Source: Coleofasciculaceae cyanobacterium (GTDB taxonomy: Bacteria; Cyanobacteriota; Cyanobacteriia; Cyanobacteriales; Xenococcaceae). Taken from it: a stretch of DNA of 64,000 bases. A program made the translations under genes and the position numbers. The stretch covers positions 1 through 64,000 of the forward strand of contig DATNPK010000011.1 in NCBI GenBank assembly GCA_036703275.1, given 5' to 3'. Positions 1-7,677 of the stretch are shown piece after piece (within the stretch, counting starts at the first letter, position 1; every line of letters begins with the position of its first letter). The notes beneath the pieces are model-generated. The model was not told where the DNA came from. It saw only the letters and a list, made by a program, of their open reading frames with translations, and made no database searches.

Positions 1-849
1 TCCTCCTTTGAGTAAGATGTCTTCGCCATAAGTTCCAGGTTGATCCATGTGATATAAATACACAGTAGCTTTGCCACCTTCGCGCCACATATATCTAGAA
101 GTAAAACCGTTGTTGCCGTTAGGTTTTGTTCCTCCAGAAGCGAGATCGCCTTCACCTAGTCCTGGTAGCTTACCACCACTATGTTTAGGACCGTCAAAAT
201 CAAAGCCTTTGTCGAACTTTAGCCAGTAGGAAAGATAATATTCTTTCTGTTCAGGAATTACCCACTTTGCCCCAGCATTAGATTGTTCATTATTCGGATA
301 GTTCATCTTGAGAGAATTGTTACCTGAATGAGCGTCTGAACTAGAAATAGAAGCAAACTTGTCCATCTGATTAGACCAGTCAACGTTCCAGTCTTTACTT
401 TGAGCTGCATTACTATACACGGTGCCGCCTTTGTGATTCTCAAATCCGACGGAGATAGCGCTTTTACTTAGTTTGGGTGCAGGCGCAGATATAGGATCGC
501 TAATGGGTGACCCCATTAAAGAAGTGAATTTGGGGACAATTGCATTTTTACCCTGATCGTCAATAATAAAGATCGCTTTAACGGTTTCTCCTGGGTCTAG
601 AGTCTGCCCGTTGCCTTGTCCGTCGATTGTATAGTTGCCCTTACCGTTATTGATGTTATACCCTTGTGGTACTAAATCTACGCCATAAGCTCCTCTGATA
701 CTGTAGTCGGCCAGGTTAAAGTTTAACTTCCAGTCTTTAGCAACTGATTCTGAAGTTAAATCTACTTCGAGTTTGTATCCTCCTTTCCAGTCTTGTGATA
801 CGTAGGTATTTGCCGAAAGGCTTGAGTTAGAAATTTTAGTGATAGCCAT
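1..849 (-). CDS. Partial polysaccharide lyase 14-like protein with N-terminal CBM-like domain
   Basis: An uninterrupted minus-strand reading frame of 283 codons starts with ATG at 849 and runs off the left edge, so the C-terminus is missing. Residues 1-110 look like a beta-sandwich carbohydrate-binding module of the cellulose-binding (CBM2-like) kind, with WKGGYKLEVDLTSES and NPGETVKAIF-like strands. From about residue 130 the protein changes character. Around residues 230-260 it has YWLKFDKGFDFDG, GGKLPGLGEG and RYMWREGGKATVYLYH, which recall the core of family 14 polysaccharide lyases and their Cip1-like relatives. These act on glucuronan- or alginate-like polymers. There is no obvious signal peptide, so any export would be non-classical. 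The start is supported by the length of the open frame. Family assignment is by motif recall; substrate is unknown. Confidence 0.6.
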   Translation of the reverse strand, partial: MAITKISNSSLSANTYVSQDWKGGYKLEVDLTSESVAKDWKLNFNLADYSIRGAYGVDLVPQGYNINNGKGNYTIDGQGNGQTLDPGETVKAIFIIDDQGKNAIVPKFTSLMGSPISDPISAPAPKLSKSAISVGFENHKGGTVYSNAAQSKDWNVDWSNQMDKFASISSSDAHSGNNSLKMNYPNNEQSNAGAKWVIPEQKEYYLSYWLKFDKGFDFDGPKHSGGKLPGLGEGDLASGGTKPNGNNGFTSRYMWREGGKATVYLYHMDQPGTYGEDILLKGG

Positions 850-1536
850 AGTACTTTAAGTAACGAGGTAATTGAATTAATTTGTTTAACTTAATTACCT
901 TTATAAAAGCTTTATCTTGGCTAAAGAGTGACTTCACCAGTCTGGGATCGGACTTTAGGATCACACGGGTTAAGTGAGATAAAAGTTGTCTAATGAGTTA
1001 AAGCTATTGGCGATAAACCAAGCGCAATACGATGTAAATTATTAAAAGCGATCGCGATCGCACCAATCTATTTGTCTACATCTGCAATGGTGCTACCACC
1101 AGGAATATGAGCGGTAATATTTTGTTCGTGAGCCACTTTATTTTCTGATTGTTGTTCGTAGGTAAGCTCCTGCTCCTTTTGTGCTGCATCTGATGTGCCT
1201 TGTTTATCTGCTTCTCGTTCGATATAACTAGAAGGTTTTTTAGCCTCAGAAAAGTCTACGGGTTGATTATTTTAGTTGGTCATGTCTTTTAATTAAAGTT
1301 AACGCTTTACTTCACAGTATTGAAAAAGCTTTAATTAAAATAATTCTTCTAAGCAAAAAAAAAGTCTTAACAAGGCGGTAGTCTCCTGTAATTACTGCTC
1401 CACCTTGGATCGAGCTATAAAGTTCTCAATATAAATCCCAAGATCAATTGAACCATCTCCTGCCCCACCACGTCTTATTTATAATCTTCGGTAAACCTGC
1501 TAGCTTATTTGAGTAAACTACTGTGGAAATTTAAGC
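850..1536. other. Intergenic stretch between divergent genes, with a small pseudogene
   Basis: This 690-base gap separates the minus-strand lyase-like gene from the plus-strand fucosidase. It holds a broken small ORF (1068-1283) and a HIP1-like GCGATCGCGATCGC run near 1049. I see no RNA gene. Promoters for both flanking genes must lie here but no clear -35/-10 pair stands out. Confidence 0.4.
1068..1283 (-). pseudogene. Small hydrophilic protein with stop at codon 4
   Basis: Reading from ATG at 1283 gives MTN, then TAA, then a clean 67-residue frame ending at TAG (1068-1070). The readable part is Lys/Glu/Gln-rich (SSYIEREADKQG, QKEQELTYEQQ) and ends in HIPGGSTIADVDK. No ATG, GTG or TTG close behind the stop gives a better start, so this looks like a short gene killed by a nonsense change, or a sequencing error. 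Family not recognised. Confidence 0.4.
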
Positions 1537-2778
1537 ATGAATTGGTTTGAATCTGCACGATTGGGTATGTTCGTTCACTGGGGACACAGTTCCACAAAAG
1601 GATGGGAGTTATCCTGGCCTTTGGTTGGTGGTGTATTCAGCCTTCCTTATTGTCAAGATGTGGCAGTTGCCGAGTATCATCAAAATGCCGAGAATTTCAA
1701 TCCTACCGCTTATAATCCCCGACAGTGGGCAACCCTGGCTAAAAGTTTAGGGGTACAGTATGTCATCTTAACCACCAAGCATCACGATGGTTTTGCTCTT
1801 TTTCCCACTGCAACCAGTAACTTTTGCTATGCTATGGGCGAACGACCAGACCTAGTTAAACAGTTCGTCGAGGCAATGCGTGAAGCTGGCTTAAGAGTAG
1901 GTTTTTATTTTTCCCTAATCGACTGGCATCATCCCGACTATCCCGCCTTTACCGAAGCCGATAAGCCCTATCGTTTTGACAAGCTGCCTCAACCCACACC
2001 GCAGCAATGGTCGCGTTTTACTGAGGTAATGTTTGAGCAAATACAAGAACTGCTAACTAACTATGGTCGCATAGATATCATTTGGTTTGATGGTAGCTGG
2101 GAACGTACCCCCGAACAATGGCGTAGTTCGGAATTAGGGCAAATGATTCGACAGCTACAGCCAGACATTCTGATCAACGACCGCCTGCCAGGACAGGGAG
2201 ACTTTGCTACCCCAGAACAGTTCGTACCGCCTCAGTCCCCCAATGGTCTTTGGGAAGTATGTTTGACGATGAACGAAAGCTGGGGTTATAATACTGCCGA
2301 CAACAACTACAAATCAGCCAGAGCTTTGGTACATACCCTTTGCGAAATAGCTGGCAAAGGAGGAAATTTACTGCTCAACATTAGTCCGATGGGTGACGGT
2401 TCAATTCCACCAGCCCAACAAGAGCGTTTATCAGCCGTTGCTGAATGGATGTCGCGCTATGGAGCGAGCATTCTTAACACTCGCTCGGGACTAGAACCCT
2501 GGCAGTTTTATGGTTCATCAACTCGCCAGGACAATTTTTACTATTTACACTTGTTAATGAAACCTTACGAAACCATTTCGGTACGCGGTATTCCCATCAA
2601 GCAAGTAAAATCAGTTAAAGTCGTCGGAAGTAACGAACCTCTAACTTATAGCACTCGCTGTTCGATCTTAGATGAGCTTACCCAACCCAATCCAAAGGGG
2701 GAATTAACAATTAGCGTTCCCGAATCGGTTATCGACCCTTTAGCTACTGCAATCGCCATAGAATTAGCGACCTCTTGA
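1537..2778 (+). CDS. GH29 alpha-L-fucosidase
   Basis: This 413-residue protein is a glycoside hydrolase family 29 enzyme, which removes alpha-L-fucose from glycans with retention of configuration. The N-terminal MNWFESARLGMFVHWG block, the YVILTTKHHDGFALF block and the IDIIWFDG strand are all GH29 hallmarks. The Asp in IIWFDG (about residue 185) sits where the catalytic nucleophile is expected. GNLLLNISPMGDGSIP follows at about residue 285, and the C-terminal 100 residues would form the usual beta-sandwich. There is no signal peptide, suggesting a cytoplasmic enzyme or a missed upstream start. It is divergently placed from the lyase-like gene, so the two may serve degradation or remodelling of a fucose-containing exopolysaccharide. 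That link is inferred from position only. Confidence 0.88.
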   Translation: MNWFESARLGMFVHWGHSSTKGWELSWPLVGGVFSLPYCQDVAVAEYHQNAENFNPTAYNPRQWATLAKSLGVQYVILTTKHHDGFALFPTATSNFCYAMGERPDLVKQFVEAMREAGLRVGFYFSLIDWHHPDYPAFTEADKPYRFDKLPQPTPQQWSRFTEVMFEQIQELLTNYGRIDIIWFDGSWERTPEQWRSSELGQMIRQLQPDILINDRLPGQGDFATPEQFVPPQSPNGLWEVCLTMNESWGYNTADNNYKSARALVHTLCEIAGKGGNLLLNISPMGDGSIPPAQQERLSAVAEWMSRYGASILNTRSGLEPWQFYGSSTRQDNFYYLHLLMKPYETISVRGIPIKQVKSVKVVGSNEPLTYSTRCSILDELTQPNPKGELTISVPESVIDPLATAIAIELATS

Positions 2779-2830
2779 CGAACAAAGTAGAATAATATTC
2801 TTGAGATCTCTAGCAATAGGGTAAATTTAT

Positions 2831-2998
2831 ATGTGGATAGTTGAGAAAAAAGTAGGCATCTTCACTCACTATTTAACCTTTTCGGGTAAGTTCCAGCCAG
2901 GAATGGAAAAAGCCAAACATTTCGCCTCTAAAGAAATGGCAGAGATTATGGCTAAAGCTCATGGTGGGGTAAGTCGCCAATTAGATGGGAGTAAGTAA
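2831..2998 (+). CDS. Small hypothetical protein (55 aa)
   Basis: ATG at 2831 opens a 55-codon frame starting MWIVEKKVGIF and ending LDGSK. It has an amphipathic KAKHFASKEMAEIMAKAHGG stretch typical of a small folded helix pair. Purine-rich AGGG lies 10-13 bases before the start, a plausible ribosome site. Base composition resembles the neighbouring genes rather than the odd tract that follows. Family not recognised; it is kept because start, length and composition are all gene-like. Confidence 0.45.
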   Translation: MWIVEKKVGIFTHYLTFSGKFQPGMEKAKHFASKEMAEIMAKAHGGVSRQLDGSK

Positions 2999-3051
2999 AT
3001 TGCTTTTCTACACTATTAGAAGATTTTAGAAGAGTTAGCTGGTTGATGGAG

Positions 3052-3116
3052 AGCGATCGCACATCTATTATTGTCGCTTCGCGGTTTTATCGCTTTTCCC
3101 CTCCGCCCCTCTGGGG
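3052..3116. repeat. Dispersed repeat, copy 1
   Basis: The words GCGATCGCACATCTATTATT and, 35 bases on, CTTTTCCCCTCCGCCCCTC recur in slightly changed form and the same order near 4860-4975. Two related copies 1.8 kb apart bracket a zone of broken genes. Confidence 0.45.
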
Positions 3117-3647
3117 AACCCGATTCACCTGCCTCTGGTCGTCTGTCTTCTCAGCTGGGTAAGCATCACACAGCAATCTCAGTATAATGACTTCAATAAT
3201 GTCGCCTCGCGGTTTATATGCGGGGTGTCCCCGCACCCCGATATCGCTTGTCAAGGGCTTACGCAAGCTGCGCCGGTTTAGTCTGTGTTGCCCCTCGTTC
3301 TTGCTGACGTTCGGGTTTCGGTTGGTTCGGGGCGTGGCGTTGACTTGGTTTGTCGGTCTTTCTTTGCTGGTTCTGTTTCTCTGCTGGTGTTTTCCGTTGC
3401 TTCTGGTCGGTTTGGTTCGGGGCGTGCTGCTTTTGCCCGTCGTTCTTCTCGCTGTGTGCTTTTTGTGGCTTCGGGTTTTCGCGGTTTGCTGGTGGTCGTT
3501 CCCGTCGGTGCTTGCCCTGCTGGGGTTCGCTGGCGTGAGAATGACGCAGCCAATGGCGAGAAACGCTACCTTCAATTCTAGTCTCAGCAGCAGTATCGTT
3601 CACAATTTTTCTAATTTGTCTCGTTTGGAGAGGTTTATCGCCTTTAC

Positions 3648-3685
3648 GAGAAGCAAAGACCCTGAAACAGCAGTCTTTGCTTCTC
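3648..3685. repeat. Perfect 13-bp inverted repeat
   Basis: GAGAAGCAAAGAC at 3648-3660 pairs exactly with GTCTTTGCTTCTC at 3673-3685, with a 12-base loop. No T-run follows, so it is not a standard terminator. It lies just past the A-free tract and 37 bases beyond the end of the Hsp20 fragment. Confidence 0.65.
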
Positions 3686-3721
3686 TTGGTAGCGAGTAAA
3701 TCAGATCGGGGCTATAGTGAA

Positions 3722-3973
3722 TCATGCACGGGCTACTCGATCTACCATTACTTGAATATCTAAATCTTTAGCGGACATCCCAGGAACTTCTAATTTTAGA
3801 TGTAAAGCATCATCAGTTTCGGTCAATTCCGCAGCAGGAACTTTAGCTAAATTACCAAACTCACCAAGATGATCGAAAGTCAAAGCATCATCGAACAAGC
3901 GGTTTAATTGGCGTTGCATTGAGTTGATTTCTTGCCAAGGGTTGTAAAATTTGGACTTTAGATTAGACCTCAA
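3722..3973 (-). pseudogene. Truncated small heat-shock protein (Hsp20)
   Basis: The frame encodes the N-terminal half of a cyanobacterial Hsp20: NPWQEINSMQRQLNRLFDDA, then PAAELTETDDALHLKLEVPG and KDLDIQV. After that only MVDRVARA remains before the stop. Complete Hsp20 proteins are about 145-155 residues and carry most of the alpha-crystallin domain beyond this point, including the GVLxI strand, so the chaperone core is missing. The only start in frame before the homology is TTG at 3973, so the 5' end may be altered as well. It is best read as a gene cut off by rearrangement. The deletion edge coincides with the odd low-A region downstream. Confidence 0.7.
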
Positions 3974-4354
3974 TGCAAAGACAGAAGAACAATGAACTCC
4001 AGCAGGATATTCATTTTACGATGGTCAACTAATTCGCGCTCCGTAGGCTAAGCTCAGCTTAATCGCTCTCATTACAGCCAATCAGAACAGATAAAAATGC
4101 TAAATAATCATCCTTTTTTTTACGCTTTGTGTGTCCTCAATGCAGACATAAGTTTAATCGAGAAAACCAAATAGTTCACTTTGATTGTTTTGAATGCGAT
4201 TTTATTGATGATTCAGTGTGGCGATCACTACGGGTACACCCATTCGGGTAATCGCCTGAACATCTAACTCAAAGGCTGACAAAAAGAATCAGCCCTGGCT
4301 AAATAAACCAGGACTCGATTGTTGAGAGTCTAGAAAACAATGATGGTATGAATC
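3974..4354. other. Intergenic remnant region
   Basis: It contains a possible 40-residue zinc-ribbon fragment (4129-4251) and the sequence CCTCAATGCA twice (about 3970 and 4136). Near 4222-4254 is a repeat unit (GCGATCACTACGGGTACACC... CGGGTAATCGC) whose inverted relative is at about 11719-11746. Nothing else is recognisable. Confidence 0.4.
4129..4251 (+). pseudogene. Zinc-ribbon fragment, possibly transposase-derived
   Basis: A GTG-initiated 40-codon frame carries CPQC and, 18 residues later, CFEC, the spacing of a treble-clef or zinc-ribbon knuckle. Its last ten codons lie inside a dispersed repeat, so the natural C-terminus is probably lost. Such CxxC pairs occur at the N-termini of several transposases and in small regulatory proteins. 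It is too short to choose between them. Confidence 0.25.
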
Positions 4355-4747
4355 TTAGTAGCCGTGAGGAAGGTATTGATTTACATCAACTTGGTCTTGA
4401 ACATTAGTTTGATTCGCATCTTGACCGATGACGTTACCAGTACCAATAGCAGCAGCCGAATTAGCGTTTAATTGGACTGAAGTTTGAGCATCGGGAGTGG
4501 AAGGAATTCCATAACCACCCAAGTCTAATTGGTTTTGGTAACTGGTTTGGTCGGTGTTTTGGTGGATGAAGTTACCAGTGCCGACAGCAGCAGTCGAATT
4601 TTTATTGTTTTGAATGCTAGTCTGAGCGTCTTGAGCTTGGGCTACGCTCGGGTTTCCCGAGCTTGTAGAACCAAGCTGTTGTGCCAAAGCAGTTAGAGGA
4701 GCGAAAGCGATAACAGCAGTAAGAATCGATCATGTAGTTTTTTTCAT
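4355..4747 (-). pseudogene. Secreted QN-repeat protein with TGA in its signal peptide
   Basis: From ATG at 4747 the frame reads MKKTT, then TGA (4730-4732), then SILTAVIAFAPLTALAQQ and a 105-residue mature region to the stop at 4355. The stop falls inside what is otherwise a perfect signal peptide with an ALA-QQ cleavage site. The mature part has two tandem units of about 38 residues, each holding DAQTS, NS-AA-GTGN and repeated Q/N positions, similar in feel to curlin-type QN repeats. Downstream TTG (LAQQ) could start translation but would give a protein without its export signal. Gene inactivation, phase-variable loss in the A7 run just after the ATG, or a sequencing error are all possible. 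Confidence 0.6.
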
Positions 4748-4859
4748 GAGTTAAGACCTCGATCTGGTAAAAGTAAAATTTAGTAGTTGTTTTGCTTACA
4801 TTCACTAGTTACGTAAAAGCTATTTTTTTTATGCAGATTTACTTTTAGTTGGTCAAGAA

Positions 4860-4975
4860 GCGATCGCAACATCTATAACGTCGCAAAGGGAGGCGGTTGC
4901 CAAGCAAGTCGTTAGACTCAGCTAGTCCTTTAGAGCGGTTTAATTGCTTTCCCCTCCACCCCTCCTCAAAAGGGT
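4860..4975. repeat. Dispersed repeat, copy 2
   Basis: GCGATCGCAACATCTATAAC at 4860 and CTTTCCCCTCCACCCCTCC near 4949 match, in order, the words at 3052-3116. The spacing is larger than in copy 1, so the unit has gained or lost internal sequence. Confidence 0.4.
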
Positions 4976-5030
4976 AGGTTTTTTACAAAGAGGTGAGTAA
5001 CGGCTTGACTAAGAGTGTATAAGTAAAAAA

Positions 5031-5129
5031 TTACTCAAAAGACTAGAGAGCATCAAATGGGATCTCTGGCATGGCAATGTTTTTGAAGCTTTACAGCAAA
5101 TAGACGTATGGCAACGATTCACGAATTAA
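5031..5129 (+). pseudogene. ISKra4-family transposase fragment
   Basis: A 32-codon frame without a start reads LLKRLESIKWDLWHGNVFEA followed by LQQIDVWQRFTN and a stop. The SIKW-LWHGN-ALQ block is a signature I associate with ISKra4 transposases near the C-terminal third of the DDE domain. The next frame (about 5109-5186, IHELKGHIDVKELHSNSLNRIP) may continue the same gene after a frameshift. No IS ends were found. Confidence 0.45.
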
Positions 5130-5289
5130 AGGGTCATATCGACGTCAAAGAATTGCACAGCAATAGTTTGAATCGTATTCCTTAAACTGTAAAGCATAAG
5201 AAATTGTTGATTAATTATAAGCATATTTGAAATTGGTCTTACGATTAAAATAAGATAATTTCAATGTATAAAATTACAATATATTGGTT

Positions 5290-5937
5290 ATGAAACGTAA
5301 AGCAAGCTTGATTTATATTGTTATGGCAAGTTGTCTGGGCGCGATCTCTCTACCTAGTCTGGCTCAATTTCCTAATCCTACTCAAAACCCCGTGCCGACA
5401 GCCCAACCAGTAACAACTTCTGCTTCAACACCCCAGTCTGGCTTTTTTTGCGATACTAGTGGAAAAGTTCCGACAACTATGTATAAAAGTAGACAAGGAA
5501 ATTCAGAACCCTGGATTCAGTGGGTCAGCGATCATTTTTCTGGTTCTGGATGGAGTCCAGATACACGTTGCAAAGAGGTCAGCTCTCGCTTGGAAACCTA
5601 CCGCAAGGACAAGAAACTAAAATATGTGACTTTAGGCACGGTTAATAATCAATCAGTCATTTGTGTTGCTAGCAAAGATCAAGGACCATGTGAAGGAATT
5701 ATCTACACTCTTAAGCCTGGTCAAGACGGAATACAAGCGTTAAATAATCTCTTTGCTTGGCGTCAAGGAGAGCAAGGCTTGGAGTCAAATTACGAATCAG
5801 TTATAGCAATTCCCTATATTAATGTAGGAACAAGACTAGATAAAACCACAGCCGAAGCAACATCAGAACCCAAAACTGGCACAACTAAAAAAACTGCACC
5901 GCAACAAGTAACTCCCGACAAATATAGAGAGTTATAA
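5290..5937 (+). CDS. COP23-domain secreted protein
   Basis: This 215-residue protein has a Sec signal peptide (MKRKASLIYIVMASCLGAIS, then LPSLAQF). A low-complexity Pro/Thr linker to about residue 50 leads into a COP23 domain: FFCDTSGKVPTT, WIQWVSDHFSGSGWSPDTRC, VTLGTVNNQSVICV and GIIYTLKPGQDG. The four Cys (about residues 53, 97, 138, 147) probably form two disulfides. COP23 was described as a circadian-oscillating, membrane-associated protein of cyanobacteria; its biochemical role is not settled. ATG at 5290 is chosen over TTG two codons earlier because it begins the signal peptide properly. A Lys/Thr/Pro tail ends the protein. The protease gene starts 22 bases downstream, so the two are likely one operon. 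Confidence 0.82.
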   Translation: MKRKASLIYIVMASCLGAISLPSLAQFPNPTQNPVPTAQPVTTSASTPQSGFFCDTSGKVPTTMYKSRQGNSEPWIQWVSDHFSGSGWSPDTRCKEVSSRLETYRKDKKLKYVTLGTVNNQSVICVASKDQGPCEGIIYTLKPGQDGIQALNNLFAWRQGEQGLESNYESVIAIPYINVGTRLDKTTAEATSEPKTGTTKKTAPQQVTPDKYREL

Positions 5938-5959
5938 GCAAGCATGGCGCTCGAACAGA

Positions 5960-6814
5960 ATGAAAATTTGTCGCAGACAATTCCCACTAAAAATTCTTAA
6001 CTACGCGGTTCTATCTTTGCTAAATAACTATAAATGGAAAGTAAAAATACTCTTGCCTACTGTCATAATTTGTGGAGGTGTTTGGCAACAACCCGTACAA
6101 ACCCAAGCAGTACCGAGTTACGTTCTTCCTGACGATACCTATAGTCAAGATATTTATGAATTAGCACAGTCTAGCACTGTCAGAATTATTTATGATAATG
6201 CTGCTGGAACGGGGGTCATTATTTATCAAGCAGGACAAACATATACTGTTCTTACTAACTGGCACGTTGTAGGGACTGATAATGTTTTTCAAGTTATGAC
6301 TGCTGACGGTCAAATACATCAATTATTGCAACCTCCACAACAGCTAGGTAATTTTGATTTGGCTATTGTCCAGTTTCAAAGTCTTGAGAATTATCAAGTA
6401 GCTACCGTTGCTTCTGATAATCTAAAAGTAGGAGAAAAAGTATATGCAGCGGGTTTCCCTCTCTACGAACAAAATGATAGTTCGGTTAATACCATTTCCT
6501 TGGGAACTCAAGCATTCAGACTGACTCAAGGGGAAATATCTTTAATTCCGCCTAAGTCATTACCAGAGGGGTATCACTTAGGATATACCAATAATACAGA
6601 AATAGGCATGAGTGGAGGACCTATTTTTAATACCAAGGGTTTTTTGGTCGGGGTTCATGGTCGAGGTAAGTATCGTGACCCCGATTTTGGTGTATACACT
6701 TTTGAAGATGGTAGCGAACCAACGCCCGAAATGCTGGAAACCATGATTAACTCTAGCTGGGGAATTCCCATTTCAACTTATTTACAATTTACTTCCCAAG
6801 CATCACAAAACTAA
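5960..6814 (+). CDS. Trypsin-like serine protease (S1/HtrA-type fold)
   Basis: The 284-residue protein has a hydrophobic segment at about residues 29-43 that would serve as signal or anchor, then a chymotrypsin-fold domain. The catalytic triad is visible: His102 in LTNWHVVG, Asp133 in NFDLAIVQF and Ser218 in IGMSGGPIFN. The oxyanion-hole glycines precede the Ser. No PDZ domain follows, so this is a compact single-domain protease rather than a full HtrA. An earlier signal start is uncertain because the first 24 residues are basic and could be trimmed by starting at an internal codon. It follows the COP23 gene closely, which suggests that the protease processes or is partnered by the COP23 protein outside the membrane (inference). 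Confidence 0.82.
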   Translation: MKICRRQFPLKILNYAVLSLLNNYKWKVKILLPTVIICGGVWQQPVQTQAVPSYVLPDDTYSQDIYELAQSSTVRIIYDNAAGTGVIIYQAGQTYTVLTNWHVVGTDNVFQVMTADGQIHQLLQPPQQLGNFDLAIVQFQSLENYQVATVASDNLKVGEKVYAAGFPLYEQNDSSVNTISLGTQAFRLTQGEISLIPPKSLPEGYHLGYTNNTEIGMSGGPIFNTKGFLVGVHGRGKYRDPDFGVYTFEDGSEPTPEMLETMINSSWGIPISTYLQFTSQASQN

Positions 6815-6988
6815 TTTACATATGAATCGTTTTTTTTAAATTCTAGTTTACTAACAAGTATTATATCGGGAACGGCAGTTACGGCAGCACTAATCATAAT
6901 TCAATCTTCGGTAGTGTAGCAATAGTGTTGACAAGATAAGAAGATTTACGAGGCAATAAATCAGTGTAAAAATTGAGAAAATTATTAA

Positions 6989-7330
6989 ATGACGGTTTCG
7001 ATAGCAGTAACTTGTCCTAGTTGTAAATCTACCAAGGTGGTAAGAAATGGCAAATCATCTCAAGGAAAACAACGCTATCGTAAGGAGCAATAGTCAATGT
7101 TCTGGTTGTACTTTTAGCTTAGATTACGAACAAAACGGTAACAAGCCACAAGTCAGAGGAAAAATTACGCAAATGGCAGTCAATGGTAGTGGTATACGCG
7201 ATCTAGCTAGATTACTCTCAGTAAGTACCCATATAGTCATGAAGACACTGAAAAAAACACCCCTTAATAGAAAACGTCAATCACCAATGGTGAGAGAATT
7301 TTGGTTCGCCAGAGCTAGTTGTCGAAGTTG
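6989..7330 (+). pseudogene. IS1 insA-like, frameshifted
   Basis: ATG at 6989 gives MTVSIAVTCPSCKSTKVVRN and GKSSQGKQRYRKEQ before TAG at about 7090. The homology resumes in another frame with QCSGCTFSLDYEQNGNKP, IRDLARLLSVS and VMKTLKKT. Joined, these make the CxxC...CxxC zinc finger and helix-turn-helix of IS1 InsA, so a single frameshift near 7085 splits it. Confidence 0.75.
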
Positions 7331-7677
7331 AGAAAGTAGAAGTAGACCAAATGGCGAGTTTGGTTGGCCAAAAAATTTACTCGCGATGGCTGTGGCACGC
7401 TAAGTTGAAACAGCTACTCAAGCCGTTGGCAATTACCAAATTTTATCCGGATAAACTTAAAACTTACCCTGGTCATCTAACCAAAGATGAAAGGCAAATC
7501 AGTAAGTACAAGATGCAAAAGATTGAGCGCGAGACACGGCGAATTTAGTTCGCCATGTGTAATCGCGCTGTTGAGAAAAAGCATTTGACCTTAAGAACCA
7601 GAATTAAAAGATTACAGCGAAAAACTATCTGTTTGTCTAAAATAACTCAGATGCACGATTTAGTAATTGGTTTGTAG
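7331..7677 (+). pseudogene. IS1 insB-like, deleted and interrupted
   Basis: VDQMASLVGQKIYSRWLWHA matches the start of the IS1 catalytic protein. A stop lies at 7546-7548, and in the same frame HLTLRTRIKRLQRKTICLSK and MHDLVIGL match its C-terminal end, stopping at 7675-7677. The central part is too short, so an internal deletion removed part of the catalytic core. Confidence 0.72.

Larger units (their letters stand above)
2999..3721. other. Low-A, GC-rich non-coding tract with a strong hairpin
   Basis: The interval is unlike the rest of the window. From 3344 to 3537 the plus strand contains no A at all (194 bases). It is built from G, T and C, with recurring TTCGGGGCGTG and TGCTGG words. Overlapping long open frames on both strands here follow from the missing A/T rather than from coding: their products are low-complexity and none has a convincing start. 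A perfect 13-bp hairpin lies at 3648-3685. A dispersed repeat, shared with 4860-4975, occupies about 3052-3116. Confidence 0.6.
4748..5289. other. Intergenic region with repeat copy and transposase relic
   Basis: It holds the second copy of the dispersed repeat (about 4860-4975) and a short ISKra4-type transposase relic (5031-5129, possibly to 5186). The last 90 bases before the COP23 gene are AT-rich and likely carry its promoter. I could not single out promoter boxes. Confidence 0.4.

Noticed and set aside
3087-3575. Minus-strand 162-codon frame with a signal-like start, and overlapping plus- and minus-strand frames at 3187-3699
   Set aside because: All these open frames arise because the tract lacks A on one strand and so lacks stops. 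The products are low-complexity, the starts are TTG-type or internal, and the hydrophobic N-terminus is a composition effect.
3301-3581. Diversity-generating retroelement target gene of the FGE/C-type lectin kind
   Set aside because: GFRGLL near the end of one frame recalls the GFR-V end of such targets, but the upstream spacing does not fit, no template repeat or reverse transcriptase is present, and complete loss of A is not what random A mutagenesis gives. Kept only as one hypothesis.
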